Positions 1 to 8,158 are shown, counted from the first letter of the stretch. The stretch is DNA of 28,399 nucleotides from an uncultured Oscillospiraceae bacterium (GCA_900539855.1 UQDO01000029.1:1-28399); one strand, 5' to 3'. Numbers and translations are program-made. Notes: a model not told the origin generated them from the letters alone.

Positions 1-28
1 CCCTAAAATACTTGTACGGTAATTGGAG

Positions 29-62
29 TCCTTTCTCGGCTTGCCCGGGAAAGGATTTTTTT
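29..62 (+). terminator. Intrinsic terminator or RBS-masking hairpin
   Basis: An 11-bp stem (29-39 with 45-55, one G-U pair) with a 5-base loop is followed by seven T residues. This is the form of a rho-independent terminator for a gene lying left of the window. The 3' arm also contains GAAAGGA, which sits 7 bases before an ATG at 63, so the same hairpin could instead hide a ribosome binding site. Confidence 0.7.
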
Positions 63-173
63 ATGTCATTGAGGACCACCTTCAATTTTTCAAACGGTTA
101 TAGATCGGAACTAATCCGTATCGGAGGTAACGACTTGAAACCGTGGCAGTGCTACATATCCGGATATCCGTAA
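63..173 (+). CDS. Possible 36-residue small protein
   Basis: An open frame of 36 codons starts at ATG 63, with GAAAGGA 7 bases upstream. It encodes a peptide beginning MSLRTTFNF and ending QCYISGYP. I do not recognise it. Support comes from the well-spaced ribosome site and an ordinary amino-acid composition. Against it are its short length and the fact that the ribosome site lies inside the hairpin at 29-62. A shorter version starting at TTG 135, behind GGAGG at 123-127, would encode only 12 residues and could be a leader peptide for the gene at 234. Confidence 0.3.
   Translation: MSLRTTFNFSNGYRSELIRIGGNDLKPWQCYISGYP
156..167. promoter_or_regulatory. Perfect 12-bp palindrome upstream of sigma-like gene
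   Basis: ATATCCGGATAT is a perfect inverted repeat 67 bases before the ATG at 234, overlapping a second palindrome GGATATCC (162-169). It may be an operator for the downstream regulator. It also lies inside the possible small ORF 63-173, so its role is unclear. Confidence 0.25.
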
Positions 174-233
174 TCTCCCGAATTTTTGAACCCGAACCAT
201 TTTCAAAAATTCAATTTTAAGGAGATTACAGAG

Positions 234-701
234 ATGAAAATTTCAAATGATTATGAAATACGCGTTGAACAGAAATATTATGCGATTTTCAAAGATGTCA
301 ATGGCATAGAGCAAAAAGTGGAGGTTGAAAAGGAAGTGGCGGACGCATTGGCAAAGGCACAGCGAGACGAAAACAACCAAAGCAGATACGCCAGAAAATA
401 CACCGTATCACTTGATTCTATGGATTATGAGGGTGAAGCCTTTGCCTCGTATGACGATTATCAGAAGGCTAAAGAGCCGCCGCTTGATGAGAAAGTGAAA
501 ATGGTTTTGAAACAGATGAAACCGAAACAGGCAAGGCTGCTGTACGAAATAGTTTTTATGAATAATACGCAGGAGGAAATTGCCGCAAGAGAAAAGGTGT
601 CGCAGGCGGCTGTTTCGCAGCGTTTTGCGGTGTGCAAAACGAATTTCAAAAAAACTTTTGAAAAACTTTTTCCGAAAACCTTATATTCGGCCCCTTTTTA
701 A
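234..701 (+). CDS. Sigma-70 region 4-like DNA-binding protein
   Basis: Encodes 155 residues. The start is ATG 234, behind AAGGAG (219-224) with 9-base spacing. A TTG at 186 in the same frame has no ribosome site and is less likely. The C-terminal part, about residues 85-146, reads as sigma-70 region 4: a helix-turn-helix at about 112-133 (TQEEIAAREKVSQAAVSQR) preceded by a helix carrying LKQMKPKQARLLYE. The N-terminal 80 residues are charged and unassigned, and no sigma region 2 is present, so it should not work as a complete sigma factor. Such truncated sigma-like proteins are common in Firmicutes conjugative and recombinase elements, where they are thought to act as regulators. It is the first clear gene of the mobile module, followed by a 580-base gene-free stretch. 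Confidence 0.8.
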   Translation: MKISNDYEIRVEQKYYAIFKDVNGIEQKVEVEKEVADALAKAQRDENNQSRYARKYTVSLDSMDYEGEAFASYDDYQKAKEPPLDEKVKMVLKQMKPKQARLLYEIVFMNNTQEEIAAREKVSQAAVSQRFAVCKTNFKKTFEKLFPKTLYSAPF

Positions 702-1281
702 TCCTAATAGTGAGGGGACATAAAAAGGAACCTCAAAAAATGACAACTGAATACCCATTCATCAAGCACATTACTTGCGTAGATAGCCGCGACCGTAGGT
801 GCGCCATGACTTCGTCGAAGCAAGCTTCGCAGTTATCGCTTCCGTGTAAACACGAAAGCTCGATAGCTTCGCTGCTTCTCCTCTCCCCAAAAAGTCATTC
901 GACTTTTCGGGGACCCCGTTTTGGGGGAACGAGCGATTAAACCTATACGGCAAAAGCCGAATTGCAATCGGTGTTGGCAATGACATACGCAAGGGACAAT
1001 GATACTTCCGTAATTCGCGGTCGGTCCACAAAGAAGGGGCGAGGGTGAAACTCCCATGGAGCAGATAAGCAGTCTGCCGCTTGATGACTTCCCGTCATAT
1101 TCGGGGTGTCGAGGACAAATAGAGTATGTAAAAGGCATCCGGACGAAAAGCAGATTGCATGGGACATAGCGGTCGCTTCCGAGATTGCCTTTTATACATA
1201 TTCTAAATCCTCATGCCCGGCGGGAAAGAACCTTAACGGTTATGGGTGTTCAAATTCGGAAGAACAAGGAGTAATTGAATT
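702..1281 (+). other. 580-base gene-free region rich in hairpins
   Basis: I see no convincing gene here: the open frames on both strands overlap one another and lack good ribosome sites. Several short stems cluster at 806-926: CGAAG/CTTCG (816-829), CGTGT/ACACG (843-854), an AGCT-based stem (853-871) and a 12-bp stem with one mismatch (885-896 with 901-912). CCCCAAAA (885-892) can alternatively pair perfectly with TTTTGGGG (919-926). Further small stems lie at 957-971 and about 1083-1105. A frame open from 1087 to 1284 could be the remnant of a decayed gene. The region may encode a structured RNA or contain DNA-level signals of the element. No known RNA family was recognised. Confidence 0.4.
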
Positions 1282-1683
1282 ATGAGCAGAAGTGTCAAAG
1301 AAATTATTGAGTATTGCAGAGAAACAAAAGAAGAAATGAGCTTGTCAGACTTTAAGACCTGCATTAACGCGATATATTTCCACATCGGACAGGCAATGAA
1401 ATATGAGGACGGCAGTCGGTTGTCAAACAACCATTTGAGAATCGCCGACAACATATGTGCGGCAACCTCGGATTGCTTTCTTGACGAAAACGACAACCTT
1501 GTGAATTGGTTCAAGGGCGAGGAATGTTCTTTTACCCACCCGGTTACGCGGAAAAAAACAAAAATAAAGGTACGCGACGATTATGAAGCTGTTTATTGCT
1601 TTCTCAGATATTGTATGAAGCTGAAATTAAATGAGGTTATCGAGGATGCCTTTTTCGATTACCTTGCATTTATCCTCTGCTAA
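1282..1683 (+). CDS. Hypothetical protein, 133 residues
   Basis: The start ATG 1282 follows AAGGAG (1266-1271) with 10-base spacing. The product is a small soluble protein with several Cys residues and no signal peptide or membrane segment. I do not recognise a family. It lies 77 bases before the MazF-type toxin. A classical MazE antitoxin would be shorter and have an AbrB-type N-terminus, which I do not see, so calling it the antitoxin would be a guess. Its place in the element's operon-like series suggests an accessory function of the mobile element. Confidence 0.65.
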   Translation: MSRSVKEIIEYCRETKEEMSLSDFKTCINAIYFHIGQAMKYEDGSRLSNNHLRIADNICAATSDCFLDENDNLVNWFKGEECSFTHPVTRKKTKIKVRDDYEAVYCFLRYCMKLKLNEVIEDAFFDYLAFILC

Positions 1684-1712
1684 CCCGGCTGTTCGTAACA
1701 CACAATGCGCAT

Positions 1713-1730
1713 CGGGAACATCGGTTCCCG
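1713..1730 (+). promoter_or_regulatory. Perfect 7-bp hairpin before mazF
   Basis: CGGGAAC and GTTCCCG flank an ATCG tetraloop. No T tract follows, so it is not a typical terminator. It lies 30 bases before the toxin start codon and could act as an mRNA-processing or stability element, or as an operator. Confidence 0.35.
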
Positions 1731-1760
1731 CTACATAACAAAACATAGGAGGTCAAATAT

Positions 1761-2120
1761 ATGACACAGGAAAAAATCTATCGAGGCGATCTGTTTTTTG
1801 CAAATCTGAATCCCGTTAAAGGCTCTGAGCAGGGAGGAAAAAGACCGGTCGTTATTTTGCAAAACGATGTCGGAAACAAATTCAGCCCTACGGTAATTGT
1901 AGCCGCCATTACAAGCCGTACACGGAAAAAGGCAAATATGCCGACTCATGTTTCGCTGGATAATGCGGCACTTGAAAAGAACTCACAGGTTCTTTTGGAG
2001 CAAATACGAACTTTGGATAAAACGCGGCTGATTAAAAAGGTCGGGAAGCTGACGCAGGATGAAATGAGAGCAATCGACAACAGTCTTGAGATAAGTCTTT
2101 CGTTGGTAAAGGATGTGTAA
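1761..2120 (+). CDS. mazF: MazF/PemK-family endoribonuclease toxin
   Basis: Encodes 119 residues, the normal size for MazF, with the ribosome site AGGAGG (1747-1752) well placed. The family signature is clear: IYRGDLFFANLNPVKGSEQGG near the N-terminus, followed by KRPVVILQND and the later segment VLLEQIRTLDKTRL. MazF toxins are sequence-specific mRNA interferases normally neutralised by a co-transcribed MazE antitoxin. No MazE-like gene precedes it; the gene upstream is unrelated by eye and the gene downstream is ParB-like. Only 3 bases separate its stop from the next start, so it is probably co-translated with the ParB-like gene. It may help maintain the element, or may have become a regulator. 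Confidence 0.9.
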   Translation: MTQEKIYRGDLFFANLNPVKGSEQGGKRPVVILQNDVGNKFSPTVIVAAITSRTRKKANMPTHVSLDNAALEKNSQVLLEQIRTLDKTRLIKKVGKLTQDEMRAIDNSLEISLSLVKDV

Positions 2121-2123
2121 GCA

Positions 2124-3059
2124 ATGAATATTTCGGATTTAATTATTGATAAAGAATTTGAAAGCGTTATTCCGCCGCTTACCGACGAAGAATTTGAACT
2201 TCTGAAAGAGAGCGTTTTAAACGACGGCGAGGTTTACCATCCGCTTGTGGTTTGGAATAACATTATTGTTGACGGTCACCACCGATACAAAATTTTAAAA
2301 GATAATCCCGAAATTAAGTATCGAATTAAGGAACGGGAGTTTGAAAACAGATACGAAGCGATATCCTGGATCTGCCTGAATCAGCTTGGACGAAGAAATC
2401 TCAACGATGCACAAAAGAAAATGCTGATAGGCAGAAGATATAAAACTGAAAAAATGGCTCGAGGAGCATCTGACGGTTTTCGTGGCAATCAACACAAAAA
2501 GTCGGTAAAGGGACAAAATGTCCCTTTACCGGATGATGTGCATATCACATCAAGTAGAATAGCTACCGAAATGGGCACAAATGAAAAAACCGTCAGACGC
2601 GCCGAGAAATTTGTTGACGGTGTTGACGCTGCCGAAGAAGTATTGCCGGGTGTCACAAAGGACATTACCTCCGGGAAAATCAAGCCGAAGCAAGCGGATG
2701 TTGCAGCTATTGCCAAAGCTCCCGCTGAGGAACGCAGACAGCTTGCGGAAAATCTTTATAAAGAACCGACTCCCGAAGAAAAAGCCCGAAATAAGAACAA
2801 ACGGGATTTGATGAAGGCAATACGAATGTGCGATGCAACTCATATTCCCTCAGACACAAACAAAATCACGCCGCAGGATATGCTGATGACCTTTGAGAGT
2901 GAAATAGAAAAGGTCATCAGTTCTATGGACTTTTGTCTCGACTATTTTCCCGAACTCTTGACCTTGCCGGAATATGTTGTACAGGTCAAAGAAATTATAC
3001 AACCGCTGAAGGACTATATTAAAAATTTGGAGGAAAACAGATATGCAGCCACTTTATAA
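2124..3059 (+). CDS. ParB/Srx-fold nuclease-like DNA-binding protein
   Basis: Encodes 311 residues. The N-terminal ParB/sulfiredoxin-like domain (about 1-90) ends with the motif DGHHRY at 50-55, which in this fold binds nucleotide. A helix-turn-helix follows at about 141-163 (ITSSRIATEMGTNEKTVRR), and the C-terminal third is helical and charged. It resembles the ParB-N proteins of Firmicutes phages and integrative elements rather than chromosomal Spo0J, and there is no ParA nearby. It is tightly linked to mazF upstream and overlaps the next gene by 17 bases, which suggests translational coupling. Likely roles are regulation, or binding to element DNA during excision or maintenance. Confidence 0.85.
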   Translation: MNISDLIIDKEFESVIPPLTDEEFELLKESVLNDGEVYHPLVVWNNIIVDGHHRYKILKDNPEIKYRIKEREFENRYEAISWICLNQLGRRNLNDAQKKMLIGRRYKTEKMARGASDGFRGNQHKKSVKGQNVPLPDDVHITSSRIATEMGTNEKTVRRAEKFVDGVDAAEEVLPGVTKDITSGKIKPKQADVAAIAKAPAEERRQLAENLYKEPTPEEKARNKNKRDLMKAIRMCDATHIPSDTNKITPQDMLMTFESEIEKVISSMDFCLDYFPELLTLPEYVVQVKEIIQPLKDYIKNLEENRYAATL

Positions 3060-3825
3060 ACTCATGGAAATCAACAGCGAACGCCTTGTGATCGACAGAA
3101 ATGTCTATCAAAGAAAACAGCATAACGATAAAATAACGCAGATTGTAACTTCCTGGGATGAACGAATCGCCAATGAGCCGAAGGTAAGCCTGCGCGACGG
3201 CGTTTACCATGTATTTGACGGTCAGCACACCATTCTTGCCCGCGAAGCAATGAACGACAACAATCCGGTAAAAATTCTCTGTAAGGTGTATTACGGCCTT
3301 TCGGAAAAGGAGGAAGCATTGCTCTTTGCCAAGCAAACCGGGATTTCGTCAAAGCCAAGCGCAGGTGAACGACTACGAGCCAACCTATACGGCGAGGATG
3401 AGGAAGCAAAAGCATTTTGCCGCGCAACAGAAGAAGCCGGACTTTCCGTTGATGTGAAAGGAACGCGGCACAAAAAGCATATCGCCTGCGTCAGCACAGC
3501 CTTGAACGCTTACAGGGTGCTTGGAAAAGAGCTTTATGTTGAAGCGTTGAGCATTATTGCTGAGGCGTGGAACGGCAAGCCGGATTCTTTGCGCTATGAA
3601 ATCGTAAAGGCAATCACCGAGTTCGTACAGTTTTATAACGGTAAGTATGACAGACCTGTACTTATTGCGGCTTTGAAAAGCAAAAAGCCGATCTCCGTCC
3701 GTAACAAAATTATCACCGACTGCGAGCACCCGCAAAACATCAGGTTCGCTCATCAGATTATGCTTGCTTACAACGCAAAATCGGATAAGGCGCTGCCGGA
3801 GCTGAGCCACAAAGATAAACAGTGA
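3043..3825 (+). CDS. Second ParB-like protein (DUF6551 type)
   Basis: Encodes 260 residues. The start ATG 3043 has GGAGG (3029-3033) 9 bases upstream and lies inside the end of the preceding gene. The ParB-like motif FDGQHT is at residues 58-63, after a segment with YQR that is typical of proteins annotated DUF6551, known from phages and integrative elements. No separate helix-turn-helix is obvious. Pairing with the ParB-like gene just upstream suggests that the two products act together on the element's DNA. The family has no established biochemical function that I can name. Confidence 0.75.
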   Translation: MQPLYKLMEINSERLVIDRNVYQRKQHNDKITQIVTSWDERIANEPKVSLRDGVYHVFDGQHTILAREAMNDNNPVKILCKVYYGLSEKEEALLFAKQTGISSKPSAGERLRANLYGEDEEAKAFCRATEEAGLSVDVKGTRHKKHIACVSTALNAYRVLGKELYVEALSIIAEAWNGKPDSLRYEIVKAITEFVQFYNGKYDRPVLIAALKSKKPISVRNKIITDCEHPQNIRFAHQIMLAYNAKSDKALPELSHKDKQ

Positions 3826-3836
3826 GGACTGTGCCG

Positions 3837-4001
3837 ATGTGTGAATGTAAAGACAATGCTCCGAACAAAGAAGCAATTTATATAAGCGCCTACACGATTA
3901 TTAAAAAAATGCTGTCGGACGGAGTTATTAACGAAAGGGTTTTTATGAGGCTCAACGAGAAAATAGCAAGCAGGCAGAATTGCCCGTCATTTTCTCATTA
4001 A
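3837..4001 (+). CDS. Small SHOCT-like protein, 54 residues
   Basis: A short frame starts at ATG 3837, 11 bases after the DUF6551-type gene, and ends with TAA at 3999-4001. After a polar N-terminus it contains the pattern AYTIIKKMLSDGVINERVFMRLNEKI, written here across two helices. This matches the short SHOCT-type fold (helix, glycine turn, helix) of small proteins that commonly lie directly upstream of serine recombinases in Clostridia elements. A weak GAGG at 3823-3826 may serve as ribosome site. Its function is unknown; it may be an accessory factor of recombination. Confidence 0.65.
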   Translation: MCECKDNAPNKEAIYISAYTIIKKMLSDGVINERVFMRLNEKIASRQNCPSFSH

Positions 4002-4006
4002 CCTAA

Positions 4007-4027
4007 AATGCCGGAAACACCGGCATT
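4007..4027 (+). promoter_or_regulatory. Perfect 8-bp hairpin before the recombinase operon
   Basis: AATGCCGG and CCGGCATT flank a 5-base loop. No T tract follows, so termination would be weak. It separates the small SHOCT-like gene from the first recombinase and may modulate read-through. Confidence 0.4.
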
Positions 4028-4102
4028 CTACATAATCGCACATTTCACAAATATCGGATTATGCCGTACAATTTTGAAAAGAAACATCAGGGAGTGAAAC
4101 AA

Positions 4103-5659
4103 ATGCAGGAAGCAATTAAAAAGGATGTAAAGATAATTCGTCCGACAAAGGGGTTGTGCGGTGATAAAAAGCTTCGTGTGGCGGCATATTGCCGCGTCAG
4201 CACAAGCTCGGTGGATCAGGAAAATTCATTTATTGCACAGGTCAAGTATTATAACGATTTTCTGAACCGTTCGGAAAATATGGAGCTTGTGGATATCTAT
4301 GCCGACGAAGGAATAACCGGAACGAGCACAAACAAGCGTGACGATTTCAACCGTATGATAAAGGACAGCAGCCTCGGGAAAATTGACCGTATTTTTGTAA
4401 AGAGCGTTTCCCGATTCGCAAGAAATTCCTTGGAGTGCATTGAAAACATCCGATTGCTGAAATCCTACGGTACTACCGTTCTGTTTGAGAATGACGCCAT
4501 AGACACCGAAACTATGAACTCGGAAATGCTTTTATACATTAAAAGTGCCTTTGCACAAAGCGAATCACTGTCGGGTTCGAAAAGAGTGTCTACAGCTATT
4601 CGTATGAAAATGGAAAACGGAGAGTTTTATAATTATACGGCTCCGTTTGGATATAAGGCAGAGAATAAAACCTTAATTCCCATACCGGAGGAAGCGGAAA
4701 TCGTCATCAGAATTTTCCGAGAGTATATAGGCGGCAAAGGAATCGGTAAAATTGTAGCCGACTTGAATAAAGATTCCGTGCCGGGAAAGCCTTGGGTCAA
4801 GGAAAGGGTCAGATATATACTAACAAACGAAAAGTATTGCGGAGACAGCCTGTACCAAAAGTCTTATACTCCTCCCGTTCTCCCCTTGAGAAATATTCCG
4901 AACAGAGGCGAAGTTCCGAAATATTATGTTGAGGGAACTCACGCCGCGATTATTGACAAGGAAACATTTCATACCGTCAAGCAAATGTTTGACAGGAATA
5001 TGCTGATTTACGGTAAGCGACAAAAGCGGGAGATCGAAAATTTTGCAGGCAGGCTCATATGCGGTGATTGCGGTCGTGTATACAAAAAGAGAATTGTAGG
5101 CAGTCAACCGACCTGGATTTGTTCAAAAAACGGTGTTGCCGGGCAAAGGTGCAAAACACACCCGCTATCGGAAGGAGCGCTCAAAAAGAGCTTTGTTTTT
5201 ATGTATAACCGATTGCAGCAGCACAGAGAGCTTATCATTAAAGAAGCTTATCAAAAGCTTTTGGAACTGAGAAAAGCATTTTTTAACAGCAGCTCTGCCG
5301 TGCTTGACATTGATACGGAGCTTGCGGAACTTGCCGAGCAAAACGCTATGTATGTACGCTTTCACTCGCAAAAGATTATTGACGAGATCACCTTCATTGA
5401 ACAGACCGGGGAAATCAAGCAACGCATAAACGAGCTGAGAAGCCGCCGTATAAAGCTTATGAACGATAACGAGGAGGAGCGGTGTATTGAGCTGCTGCGC
5501 GAAGCAATACAGGAGCTTGAAGAATTACCGCAGTCAATTCTTCTTTTCGATTTCAATATTTTTGACAAGCTGGTAAATAAGGTGGCTGTAATGCCGGACA
5601 GCCTTGTGTTTGAGCTTCGGTGCGGTATAAAACTGAGGGAGGAAATTATATGGAACTGA
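4103..5659 (+). CDS. Large serine recombinase 1
   Basis: Encodes 518 residues from ATG 4103, chosen because AGGGAG (4089-4094) precedes it by 8 bases; an in-frame ATG at 4061 lacks a site. The resolvase catalytic domain spans about 24-165, with the nucleophile Ser33 in AAYCRVST and the arginine-bearing motif SVSRFARN. A recombinase domain (about 185-290) follows, then a zinc ribbon with LICGDCG and a later CxxxxxxxxC pair, and a coiled-coil tail. This is the architecture of site-specific integrases/excisionases of Tn4451-TnpX type. It overlaps the next gene by 10 bases. With the two following genes it should catalyse integration and excision of the element. Confidence 0.93.
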   Translation: MQEAIKKDVKIIRPTKGLCGDKKLRVAAYCRVSTSSVDQENSFIAQVKYYNDFLNRSENMELVDIYADEGITGTSTNKRDDFNRMIKDSSLGKIDRIFVKSVSRFARNSLECIENIRLLKSYGTTVLFENDAIDTETMNSEMLLYIKSAFAQSESLSGSKRVSTAIRMKMENGEFYNYTAPFGYKAENKTLIPIPEEAEIVIRIFREYIGGKGIGKIVADLNKDSVPGKPWVKERVRYILTNEKYCGDSLYQKSYTPPVLPLRNIPNRGEVPKYYVEGTHAAIIDKETFHTVKQMFDRNMLIYGKRQKREIENFAGRLICGDCGRVYKKRIVGSQPTWICSKNGVAGQRCKTHPLSEGALKKSFVFMYNRLQQHRELIIKEAYQKLLELRKAFFNSSSAVLDIDTELAELAEQNAMYVRFHSQKIIDEITFIEQTGEIKQRINELRSRRIKLMNDNEEERCIELLREAIQELEELPQSILLFDFNIFDKLVNKVAVMPDSLVFELRCGIKLREEIIWN

Positions 5660-6561
5660 GAACGCTTCTTTACGGATATAATAAACATCAATTTCGGTTT
5701 TTAATTAACGAAACGGAAAGTGCGGTTGTAAGAGGTATTTTTGATGAGTACATAAGCGGCGGAACATTACAGAAAATCGCCGACCGCTTAACTGCCGAAA
5801 ACACCGTATATTACAAAGATAAAACAGTTTGGAATAAGCATATGGTGCGACGCATCCTTGAAAATCTGCACTATACGGGAGATGATGAGTATCCCGCTAT
5901 CGTAGATAAAGCGGTATTTGAAAGGGCTAACGAGATACGGCTGAAAAAATGCGGCACAAGGGAAATCGATTCCGAACGGGAAAAGTATTTTAAATACCAT
6001 ACCGTTTGCGGGCAGTGCGGCGGGCGCTTCACCCGCAGACGAAATTGGAGCAGTACCCGTGAAAAATGGTTTTGCACCTGCGGTTGTAAGTCCGATACTT
6101 ATATAGACGATACCGTGTTTTACGGTCAAATACGCTCTGTTCTCAGCAGAGTAATTGAAAATCCTGATGTACTGATCGTTCCGTCCAAAGCCGAGAATAC
6201 CTATGCTCCGTCATTAGAGGTTTTACGGGCAGAAAAGGAAACCGACCGAATGGCGGAACGAAAAAGCAGCGATTTTATGCCGATTAAAAAGGCCATATAT
6301 TCAAATATATCGGATAAATTCGACTGCTGCACATTAGATACAGCTAAGGCTTTCAATACCGTCCTTGCCTATTATTTCGGTAAAATGCAAATAACCGAAG
6401 AAATCAATCTTCAGGTACTTCGCGACACGGTAGATAAAATCATAGTAAGTAAGGACGGCACCATAACCGTAAGGTTCATAAACGGTGCGGAAATTTCAAA
6501 GGATAAGGAGAATAGCAATGGAAACGGCTGTGACAGCACCGAGACAGAAAATAATAACTAA
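5650..6561 (+). CDS. Serine-recombinase-like protein lacking the catalytic domain
   Basis: Encodes 303 residues from ATG 5650, which follows GGGAGG (5637-5642) and overlaps the end of recombinase 1. The protein starts directly in the recombinase (DNA-binding) domain: LYGYNKHQFRFLINETE, EYISGGTLQKIADRL and WNKHMVRRILENLHYTGD. A zinc ribbon follows, with CGQCGGRFTRRR and a FCTCGC pair (about residues 123-150), and then a C-terminal region. There is no YxRVS serine motif, and upstream in this frame is only the recombinase-1 overlap, so the catalytic domain is absent rather than frameshifted. It could be a dedicated DNA-binding partner or directionality factor for its neighbours. A decayed recombinase is less likely because the frame is intact and well initiated. 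Confidence 0.88.
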   Translation: MELRTLLYGYNKHQFRFLINETESAVVRGIFDEYISGGTLQKIADRLTAENTVYYKDKTVWNKHMVRRILENLHYTGDDEYPAIVDKAVFERANEIRLKKCGTREIDSEREKYFKYHTVCGQCGGRFTRRRNWSSTREKWFCTCGCKSDTYIDDTVFYGQIRSVLSRVIENPDVLIVPSKAENTYAPSLEVLRAEKETDRMAERKSSDFMPIKKAIYSNISDKFDCCTLDTAKAFNTVLAYYFGKMQITEEINLQVLRDTVDKIIVSKDGTITVRFINGAEISKDKENSNGNGCDSTETENNN

Positions 6562-8152
6562 AATAGAAGCAAATCCGGCGCTTGCTTCACGGAAAAATTC
6601 AAACCGTCCGCTGAATGTTGCGGCTTATTGCCGCGTTTCTACCGACGCAGAGGATCAAATTAACAGCTACCGCGCTCAGGTCTCGTATTATACGGAGCAT
6701 ATCAATCAAAATCCGAAATGGCGTTTTGTAAATGTGTATGCCGATGAAGGCATCACAGGTACTATGGTCAAAAAGAGAGACGGTTTTCTTAAAATGATAC
6801 GGGACTGCGAAAAAGGCAAAATCGATATGATTCTCACAAAATCGGTTTCCCGTTTTGCCCGTAATATTGTGGACAGCATCAACTATGTCCGAAAGCTGAA
6901 AGCAATGGGAATCGGCATATATTTTGAGGAACAGAATATTGATTCTCTCAAGGAAGACAGCGAAACCTATATCGGCATTTACAGTGTTATGGCACAATCC
7001 GAAAGTGAAAATATAAGTGCCAACATCTCTTGGGGAATACGAAAGCGTATGCAAAACGGTACTTACGCCTGTCGATTTAATATGCTGGGCTACCGCAAGG
7101 AAAAAGGCGAGACAGAGCCGCGCATTATTCCGGAGGAAGCCGAGGTTGTAAGAAATATTTTCAAAATGTATGATGAGGGACACAGCCTCGATCAGATCAA
7201 GGCATATCTTGAAATCAAAAGTATAAAAACCCCGACCGGAAAACCGGTTTGGAGTAAAGAGAACATTCGGAAAATGCTGACCAACGAAAAATATGTCGGC
7301 GATGTGATTTATCAAAAAACCTACCGTACCGACTGCATCAGCAAACACACAAAAATCAACCGCGGCGAGCGCACAAAATATCTTGTAAGCAATAATCACC
7401 CCGCAATTGTTGACCGTGACCTGTTTAATGCGGTACAGGCAGAATTGGTGCGGCGCAGCAGCAAACGCAAAACATCCGACAAAACGCTTACCTCTCTCGG
7501 TAAATACAGCGGGAAGTATGCGCTTTCCGAACTGTTGATATGCGCCGAGTGCGGCAGTCCGTATAAGAGAAAAACTTGGACGCAGGGTGATGAAAAGCGG
7601 ATATATTGGCGTTGCCTCAGCAGAATCGAGCACGGTAAAAAGTATTGCCCGTATTCAAAGGGGCTGGAGGAAAATAAACTTCATAGCGCAATATGCCGCG
7701 CTCTTAAAGCAGCAATGAATGAAAATGCGGAAGCGCTTGCTTTGATTAAAGCCAATCTTGCTTATGCCGTAACGGGCGATGAAGCGAATCTTGATCTCGG
7801 CGCTATTGAAAAACGTATTAAAGAAGCAACCAAGGAAATGGAAAACTATATGGCAAGCTATCGCAATACAGGCGGTGACAAAACAAGGTATCTTGAATGT
7901 ATCCAAAAGGTTGCCGATGAAATCAAGTCCCTTCGTGCTCAGGAGGCAACTGCCAAAGCAAAGCTTGAAAAAAGCACAGAAGTTAATTCCGAGATTAAGC
8001 GGCTTTGCGATTGGCTTGACAGTCACGATACATCATTTTCCGAATACGACGATATGGTGATTCGCAGGGTAGTGGAATGCATTAAAGTTTTTAAGGACGG
8101 AACAATAAAGGTGATAACGAAATTCGGAACAGAAGCAACCGAAACTGTATAA
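6518..8152 (+). CDS. Large serine recombinase 2 (third gene of the operon)
   Basis: Encodes 544 residues. ATG 6518 has AAGGAG (6505-6510) 7 bases upstream and lies 44 bases inside the preceding gene, so translation is probably coupled. The catalytic domain has Ser41 in AAYCRVST, then YADEGITGT, SVSRFARN and the AQSESENISANI helix. A recombinase domain (MLGYRKEKG to NEKYVGDVIYQ), a zinc ribbon (LICAECGSPYKRK, then WRCLSR and a further Cys) and a long coiled-coil C-terminus follow. All catalytic landmarks are visible, so it should be active. It is similar in layout to recombinase 1 but clearly diverged in sequence. It is the last gene of the element's operon, with a terminator 6 bases after the stop. 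Confidence 0.94.
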   Translation: METAVTAPRQKIITKIEANPALASRKNSNRPLNVAAYCRVSTDAEDQINSYRAQVSYYTEHINQNPKWRFVNVYADEGITGTMVKKRDGFLKMIRDCEKGKIDMILTKSVSRFARNIVDSINYVRKLKAMGIGIYFEEQNIDSLKEDSETYIGIYSVMAQSESENISANISWGIRKRMQNGTYACRFNMLGYRKEKGETEPRIIPEEAEVVRNIFKMYDEGHSLDQIKAYLEIKSIKTPTGKPVWSKENIRKMLTNEKYVGDVIYQKTYRTDCISKHTKINRGERTKYLVSNNHPAIVDRDLFNAVQAELVRRSSKRKTSDKTLTSLGKYSGKYALSELLICAECGSPYKRKTWTQGDEKRIYWRCLSRIEHGKKYCPYSKGLEENKLHSAICRALKAAMNENAEALALIKANLAYAVTGDEANLDLGAIEKRIKEATKEMENYMASYRNTGGDKTRYLECIQKVADEIKSLRAQEATAKAKLEKSTEVNSEIKRLCDWLDSHDTSFSEYDDMVIRRVVECIKVFKDGTIKVITKFGTEATETV

Positions 8153-8158
8153 ACGAAT

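Noticed and set aside
799..1130. A group II intron, suggested by GTGCGCC at 799 and GGTGAAACTCCC near 1046
   Set aside because: No domain V hairpin or intron-encoded reverse transcriptase was found; the similarity is limited to short motifs.
1230..1262. A T-arm-like stretch (GTGTTCAAATTC) suggesting a tRNA
   Set aside because: No acceptor stem or anticodon arm can be built around it.
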